Positions 54,384 through 62,792 of a stretch of DNA of 64,000 nt are shown in pieces. The DNA is taken from assembly GCF_900100345.1 (NCBI RefSeq), contig NZ_FMTT01000018.1:1-64000 (forward strand), in the 5' to 3' direction. Each line of letters starts with the position of its first letter. Position 1 is the first letter of the stretch. This stretch comes from Paenibacillus tianmuensis. Lineage in GTDB: Bacteria; Bacillota; Bacilli; Paenibacillales; NBRC-103111. Position numbers and translations under genes: made by a program. Under the pieces are notes generated by a model, which was not told the DNA's origin, searched no databases, and saw only the letters and a program-made list of their open reading frames with translations.

Positions 54384-55771
54384 AGCTGCTTGATTATTTC
54401 AAGCTCGGCTGGGATCAGCTCAAACGGCGCGTCGTCGTCACCCTGCTGTGTACAATGGGCATTGCCATCGGTTCGGCTTCCATTGTAGTCGCCATCTCCT
54501 TCGGGGAGTCGCTCCACCAATACAGCCAGAAGCAGATGAGCAAACTCCTGATGTCGGACGAGATTATAGTAACCGGCGGAGGCCGTGCCGAAGGAGCCGA
54601 TCCGAACGATCCGAACAGCGCGAAGCCATACGAGCTTACGAAAGCCAAGATCGGCATGATGCGCACCTTCCCACATATTAAGGCGCTGGCTACATACCGG
54701 ACGTTAAACCAATTCGAATTTGAAGTGGACAGCAAAAAAGGCTATATCGATGAAATCTTCGCCACCGAGCTGGACACGCTGCCTGCTTTCGGCCATGAAC
54801 TGCAGCAAGGCGGACCTTCGGAGCAGGAGAACACCATTATTTTGAGCTACGGGGCAACGATGGGGCTGTTCGACAGTCAACTATCCAAAACCCGCCAGCA
54901 GCAGCTTCAGAGTACGAGCGAGCGTGAGGCCCGGAATGCTTGGCAGGAACAGCAATATATCGCATATCCCGTGTATCAGAAGCAAATCGTGCTGAAGCCG
55001 CGAATTTTCCGTTCAAACGACGTCGGAGAAACGGTGGACATCCAAATTCCCGTACGGGTCGTTGGCATCCTCAAGAAGCCGGAGGGCTTTACCGACGATA
55101 TGCTGATGCGTCAAAAAACGGCGTACGTATCGCCGGCGCTCGGCAAACGGCTTCAGGAAGCGATCGTTCAAATGAACGGCGGCAAGGTCAAGGAAGGTAA
55201 GAACTCCTCGCAAACGGCCGACTATAACAAGGTCCAAATTAAAGTCGACAGCAGCGCCCATGTCAAAGAAGTGGAATCGCTGCTCAAAAAGCTGAAGCTC
55301 ACCACTTCGACAAATCTTCAACGCGAGGAAAGCATGCAAAACCAGCTGTTCACCGTCCGGCTGATCTTCGGCGGCGCCGGCGTCTTTATTTTGCTCGTCG
55401 CTTCGATCTCAATCATCGTCGCCATGACGATGTCAACCTATCAGCGTAAACGGCAGATCGGCATCATGAAGGTGCTGGGCGCCAACCTCGGCCAAATCCG
55501 CAACATGTTTATGGTCGAATCGGCGCTGCTCGGACTGCTCGGGGGCCTGGTGGGCATTCTGGTGTCGTATTGGGTTATTTGGGGGATCAGTATTGCCATC
55601 ATGCACTTTAATCCTCCAGGGCCGGGACCTCAGGAGAACATTTTGTTTATCAGTCCATGGATCTTGCCGGTCGGTCTGTTCTTTGCCATCATGACCGGCG
55701 TGCTGTCCGGTATTTATCCGGCCATCAAAGCGTCGCGTACGGACGCGCTGACCGCCATCAAACGAGACTAA
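54380..55771 (+). CDS. FtsX/MacB-like ABC transporter permease
   Basis: A 463-residue permease. An N-terminal helix (VVVTLLCTMGIAIGSASIVVAI) is followed by a large extracytoplasmic domain (about 45-320; MacB periplasmic core-like) and three C-terminal helices (about 330-455), with EMMKVLGA-like RQIGIMKVLGANLGQIRNMF as the FtsX coupling segment. It overlaps the ATPase gene by 4 bases and is followed 21 bases later by the adaptor gene. This arrangement is that of YknZ in the YknXYZ exporter. The cargo is likely a peptide or toxin. Confidence 0.9.
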   Translation: MKLLDYFKLGWDQLKRRVVVTLLCTMGIAIGSASIVVAISFGESLHQYSQKQMSKLLMSDEIIVTGGGRAEGADPNDPNSAKPYELTKAKIGMMRTFPHIKALATYRTLNQFEFEVDSKKGYIDEIFATELDTLPAFGHELQQGGPSEQENTIILSYGATMGLFDSQLSKTRQQQLQSTSEREARNAWQEQQYIAYPVYQKQIVLKPRIFRSNDVGETVDIQIPVRVVGILKKPEGFTDDMLMRQKTAYVSPALGKRLQEAIVQMNGGKVKEGKNSSQTADYNKVQIKVDSSAHVKEVESLLKKLKLTTSTNLQREESMQNQLFTVRLIFGGAGVFILLVASISIIVAMTMSTYQRKRQIGIMKVLGANLGQIRNMFMVESALLGLLGGLVGILVSYWVIWGISIAIMHFNPPGPGPQENILFISPWILPVGLFFAIMTGVLSGIYPAIKASRTDALTAIKRD

Positions 55772-55792
55772 ACGTTTAGGAGTTATGCAGCT

Positions 55793-56893
55793 ATGAAAAA
55801 AAGAACATGGTTCTTCGCCGTAGGCGCGGTGCTTGTCATCGGCATTACGGGGCTGTTATATTGGCAGAGCCGGCCGCAGAACGCATCCCGTCCGGCGGTT
55901 TCGCAAACAACGAACGCGCTGAAATTCAAAGCCGTCCGGGAGGATCTGACCAACATTGTCGAGGTAAAAGGAAAGTCTTCCTACCAGAAGGAAACGTACA
56001 TAAACGCTCCGTTCGGCGCCTCTGTCACAACGTGGCCCGTCAAAGACGGCTCCCAAGTGGCCAAAGGCGATGTGCTGTTCCAGCTTGACGATACAGGGCT
56101 CCGCAACGAAATCGCCCAGCTTCAAGCGAACGTCAAGAAGCAGGAGATGGATATACGCTTGAATCAAATTCAGGAAAAGACCGGTATCGCCGACGCGGAA
56201 GTCGAGGGCATTACCGAAACGGACGCCAAAAAGCGCTTTGCCGCGTCGGAGAGCCGTAAAATGCAAAACGAGATTACGCAGGTTACTCTTGAGCATACCC
56301 GCTCGCAGCTCACGGAGAAAACGAAGAAGCTTCAAGCCGCAGGCTTTGCGGCGCCGGAAAACGGCATTTTCCTGTTCGATGGCACCAAGGAACCAAAATC
56401 GGTGAAGGATAACGAGCGGATCGGCAAAATCGTCGATCTGACGAAGCTGCAGTTGATTTGCAATGTCGGCGAATACGACTTGTTCCGCATCAAGGAAGGC
56501 ATGGATGTTGAGGTGCGCGTCGATGCGCTGAAGGACGTCAAGTTGAAGGGCAAGATCGAGCGGCTGTCCAAGTTCGCCAAAGCCGCCACCGGCAGCAGCA
56601 GCGAGTCTTCGAACACGACGGCCGCCCAGTTCGAGGTTACAATCTCTTTGGAGCCGAACGAGCGGCTGATTGCCGGACTCAGCTTGACTGCCTCGATTCA
56701 AACGGATAAAAAAGGCGGCGCGCTGGTCGTGCCGACGTTGACGATTAATCGTGACAAAGACGACTACTACGTCATGGTCGAAGCCGCTGACGGCAGCTTG
56801 GAAAAGCGCGTCGTCAAAATCGGCCTGGAAACGCCTTACAAGACGGAAGTGCTGAGCGGCCTGAACGAAGGCGAGTCCGTCGTGCTTCAATAA
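55793..56893 (+). CDS. Membrane fusion/HlyD-like adaptor (YknX-like)
   Basis: A 366-residue adaptor protein. One N-terminal anchor (WFFAVGAVLVIGITGLLYW) is followed by a lipoyl-like domain (INAPFGASVTTWPVKDGSQVAKGDVLFQLDD), a helical hairpin (about 100-175, coiled-coil ALEHTRSQLTEKTK-like) and a beta-barrel domain (about 210-330). It is the third gene of the ABC unit, 21 bases after the permease. In YknXYZ-type exporters this part links the permease to the extracellular side. The start has no strong ribosome-binding site beyond AGGAG about 8 bases before it. The cargo is unknown. Confidence 0.9.
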   Translation: MKKRTWFFAVGAVLVIGITGLLYWQSRPQNASRPAVSQTTNALKFKAVREDLTNIVEVKGKSSYQKETYINAPFGASVTTWPVKDGSQVAKGDVLFQLDDTGLRNEIAQLQANVKKQEMDIRLNQIQEKTGIADAEVEGITETDAKKRFAASESRKMQNEITQVTLEHTRSQLTEKTKKLQAAGFAAPENGIFLFDGTKEPKSVKDNERIGKIVDLTKLQLICNVGEYDLFRIKEGMDVEVRVDALKDVKLKGKIERLSKFAKAATGSSSESSNTTAAQFEVTISLEPNERLIAGLSLTASIQTDKKGGALVVPTLTINRDKDDYYVMVEAADGSLEKRVVKIGLETPYKTEVLSGLNEGESVVLQ

Positions 56894-57031
56894 CTCCCCT
56901 TTCTCCTATCCGGGATGACGGCAGCCATGCCATACGGTTGTCAATTTCATGCGGCGCCGTTATAATGGAAAAGAGCTTTTAGTACCAAGTCCTAAGAAAT
57001 ACCGCAAGTTAAAAAGAGAGGATGACCCGCA

Positions 57032-57697
57032 ATGACCGATACATCTACACTGTCCTACCATGAATTCAAAACGATTGCGCTTGACCGCCGCAGCATCCGT
57101 AAATATACGGATCAGCCCGTTGCCGTCGAAGATATTCGCGAAATCATCGATTGCGCCCGTTACGCCCCAAGCGATACGAACTCGCAAACGTGGGAATTCA
57201 TTGCCGTGATGAATCGCGACAAGATTAAAGAAATCGAACAGATTACTTGGGAGCAGCTGCACCGCAGAGCTGCCGAAGCGGAGCAGCGCGGCTTGTCCAA
57301 GGAAGGCCGCTTGCTGACCAAGTCGTTCGGACCTTACGCCACGGCTTTCTCCAATGCGCCTGTGCTGATCGTATGTCTTGCGACGCCGTACAACTCCAAG
57401 TTCCGGGAGCGTATCTTCGATCCCGTCGAGCTGGTCGACGATGCGGTGTGGGCGGAAGAAGGCATCAAGAGCAGCTGCCTCGCCGCGCAAAACCTGATGC
57501 TGGCCGCGCATGCCCGCGGGCTTGGCACATGCCCGATGACCGGCCCTGTGCTGCTCGCCCAGGACCAGCTTCGCGAATATTTGGACATCCGGCCGGAATG
57601 CCAGATCAACATGGTCATTGCCCTCGGCTATCCTTCCGAGCGGCCCGCCCGCCTGCCGCGCAAGGAAATCGACGACATTCTGCGTATCGTCGACTAA
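57032..57697 (+). CDS. Nitroreductase-family flavoprotein
   Basis: FMN-dependent oxidoreductase of 221 residues. The FMN-binding motif is IALDRRSIRKYTDQPV and PSDTNSQTWEFIAV. The later segment GIKSSCLAAQNLMLAAHARGLGTCPMTG is the family's second hallmark. The substrate could be a nitroaromatic, a flavin or a quinone. AGAGAGG lies before the ATG. The upstream 130 bases have no promoter I can name. A strong terminator follows, so it is a single gene. Confidence 0.92.
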   Translation: MTDTSTLSYHEFKTIALDRRSIRKYTDQPVAVEDIREIIDCARYAPSDTNSQTWEFIAVMNRDKIKEIEQITWEQLHRRAAEAEQRGLSKEGRLLTKSFGPYATAFSNAPVLIVCLATPYNSKFRERIFDPVELVDDAVWAEEGIKSSCLAAQNLMLAAHARGLGTCPMTGPVLLAQDQLREYLDIRPECQINMVIALGYPSERPARLPRKEIDDILRIVD

Positions 57698-57709
57698 TTA
57701 CGGAAACGA

Positions 57710-57755
57710 CAAAGAACGCCTCGGACCAACGGTATCCGGGGCGTTCTTTGTTTGA
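57710..57755 (+). terminator. Terminator after the nitroreductase gene
   Basis: CAAAGAACGCCTCGGA and TCCGGGGCGTTCTTTG form a strong stem followed by TTTG. Confidence 0.85.
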
Positions 57756-57782
57756 TTATATGCATCTGGCTGTTAGCCCTGC

Positions 57783-57824
57783 AAAAAAAGCGGTTCCTGG
57801 AACGATTATTCCAAGAACCGCTTT
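57783..57824 (-). terminator. Terminator of the cold-shock gene
   Basis: On the minus strand AAAGCGGTTCTTGGAA and TTCCAGGAACCGCTTT form a stem followed by TTTTTTT. It is about 180 bases after the cold-shock stop, so the transcript has a long 3' part that may have its own structure. Confidence 0.8.
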
Positions 57825-58007
57825 GTGGCTTTTCATTTGGCATCGAAACTTAAACTATCTAACGATGAGATGAACCGCCGCAGCGGTAAGTTTTCTTGCG
57901 AAATCAAGAAGCGAATTCAAGAAGTTTCATCGTTTTGATTTCTAAAAGAAAGCTTATATCAAAACCCGTCAACCGATTGTCGACCAGGCATCGTAGTTAG
58001 TTTCGTC

Positions 58008-58205
58008 TTACAGTTTGTGAACGTTAGCCGCTTGCGCACCACGGTTGCCTTGAACGATTTCGAACTCAACCGATTGGCCTTCTTCCAAAGTTTTGAAGCC
58101 GTCGCCTTGGATTGCGGAGAAATGTACGAATACGTCGTCGCCGCCTTCTACTTGAAGGAATCCGTAGCCTTTTTCTGCGTTAAACCATTTTACTGTACCT
58201 TTCAA
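58008..58205 (-). CDS. csp: Cold-shock protein (CspA family)
   Basis: A 65-residue single-stranded RNA/DNA binding protein. RNP1 is KGYGFLQV and RNP2 is VFVHFS in the order of the family, with start [12 protein letters not shown]. The start is a TTG at 58205, nine bases after AGGAGG; a Met further upstream would add 26 residues that fit no cold-shock protein. Upstream is a leader of over 60 bases that may form a cold-responsive structure, common in this family. A terminator lies 180 bases downstream. The protein is likely an RNA chaperone in cold or growth transition. Confidence 0.95.
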   Translation of the reverse strand: MKGTVKWFNAEKGYGFLQVEGGDDVFVHFSAIQGDGFKTLEEGQSVEFEIVQGNRGAQAANVHKL

Positions 58206-58303
58206 TGAAAACAACCTCCTAGATGTATCGCCATCAAGGGCGAATGGTTCAAGTATATCACCCTTATCAGGATAAATCAACAAGACCTAAATTATACGCA
58301 GCC

Positions 58304-58870
58304 TTATTTTTGTACGCGCAGCAGCTCTTTGGAACCGGGAATAAAAGGCAATTCGGAGAGCTCCAGAGACGCCTCGAATCCGGCCGTCCGCAGCTCTTCC
58401 AGAAGCAGGTCCAGCATCGGATACCGGTCCCATTGCAGCGTAATGACGGGATATACCCGCACCTCTCCGCCTGCACGGCACACCCTTAGCAGCTCACGCA
58501 GTGCGCGGGTGTGAAAGTCATAGTCGAATTGCTCATGGTACAGAAATAAAAAGTGGCTGCACAGCACAAGCCCGAACGATTCGTCCTCATATGGAAGGTG
58601 AGGCAGCTTGGTCAATTTTCCGGTCGACACTTCGATTTCCGTCATCCCGTGGCGGTAAATTCCTTCTGCCGACAGCTCGTACATCGGATCGGCCGCTTTA
58701 GCCGCCAATCCGCGGGCAGCGGCTTCCGCTACAAACGACGATGCTCCCGCGGCCACGTCCAAAATCGGACCCGCCTCCATCAGCTCCGGCTTCAGCCTAA
58801 ACATGCGTTCGTACTCGGCAAACGACCGGCAGGTCATTGCCACTCCAATCTGCTCATACCCTCTGCTCAT
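58304..58870 (-). CDS. Class I SAM-dependent methyltransferase
   Basis: A 188-residue methyltransferase. Motif I is ILDVAAGASSFV and the motif II-like acidic end is AAKAADPMYEL. Motif IV is FGLVLCSHFLFLYHEQFDYDF, and the later RELLRVCRAGGEVRVYP is the post-III region. There is no substrate domain, so the methyl acceptor is unknown. The start at 58870 has weak AGAGG upstream. It is followed by the cold-shock gene on the same strand, but separated by a leader. Confidence 0.9.
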   Translation of the reverse strand: MSRGYEQIGVAMTCRSFAEYERMFRLKPELMEAGPILDVAAGASSFVAEAAARGLAAKAADPMYELSAEGIYRHGMTEIEVSTGKLTKLPHLPYEDESFGLVLCSHFLFLYHEQFDYDFHTRALRELLRVCRAGGEVRVYPVITLQWDRYPMLDLLLEELRTAGFEASLELSELPFIPGSKELLRVQK

Positions 58871-59085
58871 TTTTCTCCTCTGCTCATGTATGGAATAACT
58901 TGGCCCCCACCCGCCCTTCGGCTGGTGCTGGAGCTTATTGGCATTTTATCACGGGCTATGGTGATTGACAATCGCTATATGGTTGCCCGCTTGGTTGAAG
59001 CCAAGATCAATTCATGCTAAGGTAAAGAGGTAGCGATGGGTCTCTCAATCGCCCGCAACCAATGGAATAGAAAGAGGTAACTGCC

Positions 59086-59331
59086 TTGAAAAATCAGGGG
59101 ATTAAAAAACATACGATCTACAAAAAAGACAAATGGAACATGCTGACGGTCGAGGTCAACGGAAAGCAGTTGATTTTAAGAGAAATTTCCGACCAGTGGG
59201 GCGAGGATTGCCATACGTTTCTCAGCCGCCCGGAGATGATGCATTGGGTGAACGAACGCTTCTCGAAGGAACGGTTCCAAGGCACCGACGAAGAGCTTGA
59301 GAGTATTATGGAAGCTTTCCGTCAAGTTTAA
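59086..59331 (+). CDS. Small protein of unknown function before the Mn riboswitch
   Basis: An 81-residue soluble protein, start TTG at 59086 with AAAGAGG 8 bases upstream. The sequence reads MKNQGIKKHTIYKKDKWNM then TVEVNGKQLILREISDQW and DCHTFLSRPEMMHWVNERF; a mixed alpha-beta product without signal peptide. I do not recognise a family. It lies immediately before the promoter of the TerC riboswitch transcript, on the same strand, but that promoter starts after its stop, so they are separate. A later ATG (MLTVEV) is an alternative start. Confidence 0.65.
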   Translation: MKNQGIKKHTIYKKDKWNMLTVEVNGKQLILREISDQWGEDCHTFLSRPEMMHWVNERFSKERFQGTDEELESIMEAFRQV

Positions 59332-59354
59332 TACGAATTTGGACATCTTTTTGC

Positions 59355-59384
59355 TTGACGCCCGGCTTGTCCATTCGGTATAAT
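59355..59384 (+). promoter_or_regulatory. Promoter of the Mn riboswitch-terC transcript
   Basis: TTGACG (59355-59360) and a perfect TATAAT (59379-59384) are 18 bases apart, about 15 bases before the aptamer. Confidence 0.85.
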
Positions 59385-59400
59385 GAGGGCAATTACATAA

Positions 59401-59510
59401 GGATGTCCTCCAAAGGGGAGTAGCTGTCACAGTAAAGTCGTCAGTTCGGGTTCTGGGAAGAGCCCCGGCTTTATTGGCAACGAAACGTTGTTAGCAAGAC
59501 CTTTGCCATT
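59401..59510 (+). ncRNA. yybP-ykoY (Mn2+) riboswitch
   Basis: The leader has the conserved AAAGGGGAGTAGC near the start and the later GTTAGCAAGACCTTTGCC. CAAAGG (59411-59416) pairs with CCTTTG (59500-59505) to form the closing stem. The family binds Mn2+ and, in most known cases, turns on a gene when Mn2+ is high. The downstream gene is TerC, a family of Mn exporters, as expected. Confidence 0.9.
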
Positions 59511-59527
59511 GAAGTAAAGGTCTTTTT
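59496..59527 (+). terminator. First terminator of the Mn riboswitch
   Basis: AAGACCTTT (59496-59504) pairs with AAAGGTCTT (59516-59524), followed by T-run. The same CCTTT also forms the aptamer's closing stem with 59412-59416, so ligand binding would prevent this terminator. Confidence 0.85.
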
Positions 59528-59532
59528 GGTGG

Positions 59533-59569
59533 AAAAATGACCTGTACCGATATGGTAGAGGTCATTTTT
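59533..59569 (+). terminator. Second terminator-like hairpin of the Mn riboswitch leader
   Basis: AAAAATGACC (59533-59542) pairs with GGTCATTTTT (59560-59569), with an inner GTACC/GGTA pairing. The 3' arm ends in T5. It does not share bases with the aptamer, so it may give a constant extra block. Confidence 0.7.
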
Positions 59570-59615
59570 GTGTAAATACTAACACCAACAACAACGTAAG
59601 AAGGAGTGGTTGGAC

Positions 59616-60413
59616 ATGGAATGGTTGTCCGTAGATTTTTTAATTGCCCTGATGAACATTGTCTTAATCGACCTCGTACTTGCCGGGGACAATGCCATCG
59701 TCATCGCACTCGCAGCCCGCAATTTGCCGAAAGCACAGCAAAAAGGCGCCGTCCTCTGGGGAACGGTCGGCGCCGTTATCATTCGTGTCATCGCCACACT
59801 CGCCGTCGTCTGGCTGCTGAAGCTGCCTGCCCTGCTGCTCATCGGCGGAGTCGTGCTAATCTGGATCGCCTACAAGCTGCTGGTGGACAAGAAAGACCAT
59901 GCCATCGAAGCCAAGCCGCAGCTCTGGCCTGCTATTCGTACGATTATCATCGCTGACGCAGCCATGGGCTTCGACAACGTCATGGCGGTTGCCGGCGCTT
60001 CTCACGGCAGCTTCCTTCTGGTGGTGCTCGGCCTCATTATCAGCGTGCCGATCATGGTATGGGGCAGCACCTTGTTTATCCGGCTGCTGGAAAGATTTCC
60101 TTGGATCATCTACATCGGTTCCGGCGTACTCGCTTATACCGCGGGTTCGATGCTGACGGGCGACCTACTTGTGAAGGAATGGTTTATCGCCAATCCGATC
60201 GTGAAGTGGGGCTTGGTTGCCATCGTCGTCCTGGGCGTCCTCCTGGCGGGCTACTGGAAAAAGATTTACGGCTCTTTGGTATCGATTAACGAGAGCGGCC
60301 ATTTGACGATCCCGCCCGATCTGGAGCAGGGGGCGGACATCCAACCGAACGATAGCTTCGAAGCGAAGCGCGATGAAAAAGGACGTATGATCTTGGTGAA
60401 GTCGCGAGGCTGA
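59616..60413 (+). CDS. terC: TerC-family manganese exporter
   Basis: A membrane exporter of 265 residues. About seven helices carry two acidic segments, VLAGDNAIVIALAAR and IADAAMGFDNVMAVAGA, whose Asp and Asn residues are the metal sites of TerC. The C-terminal 45 residues are cytoplasmic (INESGHLTIPPDLEQG). In B. subtilis, TerC proteins MeeF and MeeY export Mn to load secreted enzymes. The yybP-ykoY riboswitch upstream fits Mn export. The start at 59616 has GGAG 9 bases upstream; a TTG at 59610 is closer and rejected. No further gene is coupled to it. Confidence 0.94.
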   Translation: MEWLSVDFLIALMNIVLIDLVLAGDNAIVIALAARNLPKAQQKGAVLWGTVGAVIIRVIATLAVVWLLKLPALLLIGGVVLIWIAYKLLVDKKDHAIEAKPQLWPAIRTIIIADAAMGFDNVMAVAGASHGSFLLVVLGLIISVPIMVWGSTLFIRLLERFPWIIYIGSGVLAYTAGSMLTGDLLVKEWFIANPIVKWGLVAIVVLGVLLAGYWKKIYGSLVSINESGHLTIPPDLEQGADIQPNDSFEAKRDEKGRMILVKSRG

Positions 60414-60641
60414 GCGGGTTGTTCTTGAACAGTGAAATAAAGTGCTCGCTAAGCGGTAAAGCAACTGCCTCCGGCCGCTGTTGAAAACGGGTTAAATGAA
60501 TTGGATATATTTGCAAATAATCCGTTTTCAAAGGCGGCACGCAAGCTCTCCGACAGTTACTCTACCCTCTCTCTGCATTATTTCAAAAGTAAGTTCAAAA
60601 ACAAAAATCAGCCTCGGGGCTTTTATGGTGAGGTAACTATC

Positions 60642-60675
60642 AAAAGCCGGCACATTCCACTAGTGCCGGCTTTGC
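60642..60675 (-). terminator. Terminator of the TPP-enzyme gene
   Basis: On the minus strand AAAGCCGGCACTA and TGTGCCGGCTTTT form a stem ending in TTTT, about 12 bases after the stop. Confidence 0.8.
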
Positions 60676-60686
60676 TGCATTTAAGC

Positions 60687-62369
60687 TCAAATTTTTGCAT
60701 GCGGAACCGGGATTGCTGCAGTGCGAACGTCGATCAGCGCGGGCTTGTTGCCGGTCAGCGCCTGAGTGAGAGATTGCTCGAATTCGTCGGAGCTGGACGC
60801 CCGATAACCGGAGCCGCCGCAGGCTTCGGCGATAGCCGCGAAATCGGGACTCTGAATCGCGCTGCCGGTCAGGTTCATGCCGGCGACATTCATTCGGTCC
60901 TGCTCCATCGCGTATGTGCCGTTGTTGAGAACAACCAGCACGAGCGGGAGCCTCTGCTCGGCCGCCGTTTGGAATTCCATCAGCGTCTGGACGACTCCCC
61001 CATCCCCTGCTACCGCGATCGCTTGACGGTCCGGATAGCAAAGCTTGGCGGCGATTGCTGCCGGCAAAGCAAAGCCAAGCGTACGCCACCGGCCGGAAAT
61101 CAAGATAGCCTGCCCCGCCTTGGCTTGAAAAATCCGATTGAACCATAGCGTATGATCGCCGGTATCGACGGCGATGATCGCTTGGTCCGATACGTGATCC
61201 GCAATCGTCTTTATGACCCGCTGCGGCGGTATCGGCGTACCATCGGCCCGGGCCTCGGCCTCGATCTGCCGTTTCCAGCCCGTACATACGTCGCGAACCA
61301 GGGCGCGCCAAACGCTGCGGTCTTTGGCCAAGAGGTGCTCGGCAGCGGCGAGTTTGGGTACAATCTGCCGGAGATCGCCGACGACGCCCTTATGCAGCGG
61401 GTGACCGAGGCCGATCGCTTCCCGGTTCCGGTCGACCTGAACGATCCGCGCCTGCGTCGGCACGTAATCGTCCGGCCACCATGTCGCGCCGAGCATGACG
61501 ATCAGATCGCTCTCGGCCAGCAGGACACTGGACGCTTCGCTGCCGGCCTGACCGAGGCCCCCCGCATAACATCCGTGGTCGTTCGGAAACAACGGCCGGG
61601 CAGGCAGCGTGGTGATGACGGCGGCAGACAGCTTCTCCGCGAGCTGAAGGACATCCTCCGCTGTCTGTTTCACGCCGCGGCCAATGTACAGGACCGGCCG
61701 CTCGGCCGAAGCGAGCAAGGCCGCCAATTCTGCGATTTCGCTCTCGGGAGCGGCCAGCGGCTGATGCAGATGGGCCGCGTACGGCTTTATCCCGCCTTTT
61801 ACCTTCACCGGGTATAAGTCCTTCGGAATGGATAGATGGGTCACCTGCCCTTGGAGCAAACCGCGGACAAGCGCCTGCTCCATCAATTCGGGCAACGCGT
61901 CCGCATGCGTGACCAGATCGGATTTCCCCGCAACGGCAGTATTGAGCTTTTGCTGGTCTACATACTGCTTGGCCCGGGTGCCGATCTTCGACGTTTCGAC
62001 CTGTCCCGACAGCGCCAGGACCGGCGCCCGATCCATAGCGGCATCGGCCAGGCCGTTCAACATATTCGTTACGCCCGGGCCGCTTGTTGCCAGACACACC
62101 GCCGTCCTTTCCGTCAGCTTGGCCTCGGCGGAAGCCATCAGCGCGGCGCCGCTCTCATGCCGGCAGGCCACATACCGGATCGCGTTCTGTTTTCCGAGCT
62201 CATCCAATAAACTTAAATTGCCGTCGCCGATCACGCCGTAGATCCGCTCAGCCTTCCAAGCCTTCAGCTGCTCTAGGACGAACTGCGATACGGATAAGCC
62301 CGCTGTAGGCTGGTTCTTGTCGGCAAGCACCGGGGGTGCGGCAGCATCCACAAGTGTGGAAGGACTCAT
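60687..62369 (-). CDS. Thiamine-pyrophosphate-dependent enzyme, pyruvate oxidase-like
   Basis: A 560-residue TPP enzyme of the acetolactate synthase/pyruvate oxidase family. The Pyr domain has RHESGAALMASAEAKL with the conserved TPP-activating Glu. The central domain binds FAD or nucleotide-like cofactors in related oxidases. The PP domain has VAGDGGVVQTLMEFQTA followed by VVLNNGTYAM (GDG to NN). It most resembles B. subtilis YdaP (a stress-induced pyruvate oxidase); acetolactate synthase has no small subunit gene here. The start at 62369 (MSPSTLV) has AAAGGAG 9 bases upstream; an upstream extension to 62513 is not supported. It is a single gene, divergent from a two-helix microprotein. Confidence 0.88.
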   Translation of the reverse strand: MSPSTLVDAAAPPVLADKNQPTAGLSVSQFVLEQLKAWKAERIYGVIGDGNLSLLDELGKQNAIRYVACRHESGAALMASAEAKLTERTAVCLATSGPGVTNMLNGLADAAMDRAPVLALSGQVETSKIGTRAKQYVDQQKLNTAVAGKSDLVTHADALPELMEQALVRGLLQGQVTHLSIPKDLYPVKVKGGIKPYAAHLHQPLAAPESEIAELAALLASAERPVLYIGRGVKQTAEDVLQLAEKLSAAVITTLPARPLFPNDHGCYAGGLGQAGSEASSVLLAESDLIVMLGATWWPDDYVPTQARIVQVDRNREAIGLGHPLHKGVVGDLRQIVPKLAAAEHLLAKDRSVWRALVRDVCTGWKRQIEAEARADGTPIPPQRVIKTIADHVSDQAIIAVDTGDHTLWFNRIFQAKAGQAILISGRWRTLGFALPAAIAAKLCYPDRQAIAVAGDGGVVQTLMEFQTAAEQRLPLVLVVLNNGTYAMEQDRMNVAGMNLTGSAIQSPDFAAIAEACGGSGYRASSSDEFEQSLTQALTGNKPALIDVRTAAIPVPHAKI

Positions 62370-62497
62370 GGGAATCACTCCTTTCTGTTTTCCGGTATAG
62401 CGTTCCCTATGGAGCGCTTCCCATTGCATTTTTTTCATGAAGAGTAAAAGGAAAACCGCCTGAGTTGGCGAACATAGACAGTAAGAGGTGATAAGTT

Positions 62498-62680
62498 TTG
62501 AGCAATGGCGCATCGATCTTGACGTTCATGATTATTTCGTTTTCCCTCGCGCTAATCTTAATCATGAAGAAAGATACCCTTCCGGCAAACGTGAAACGGC
62601 CGCTGGCCATTTTGGCGCTGGTGATGGTTTCGTTTTCGTTCGTGCTGATGATCTTTAGTTTTTTTTCCGGCGCGAAGTAA
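62498..62680 (+). CDS. Two-helix membrane microprotein (60 residues)
   Basis: Start TTG at 62498 with AAGAGGTGA 8 bases upstream. The product has two hydrophobic helices (ILTFMIISFSLALILIM and LAILALVMVSFSFVLMIF) with a short basic loop (KKDTLPANVKRP), so the ends are probably outside and the loop inside. I do not recognise a family. It is divergent from the TPP-enzyme gene, whose start is about 130 bases away. Both ribosome-binding site and topology support a real small gene. Confidence 0.65.
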   Translation: MSNGASILTFMIISFSLALILIMKKDTLPANVKRPLAILALVMVSFSFVLMIFSFFSGAK

Positions 62681-62792
62681 GCGAATAGACTTCTTTCCTT
62701 GAATTCCCTATACTTATATTTGACCCGCGCTCCGGCCATACTAACTAGAGCTTTCCAATGGACCCATAAAAAGCTTGGAGCGTGAACGGGTA

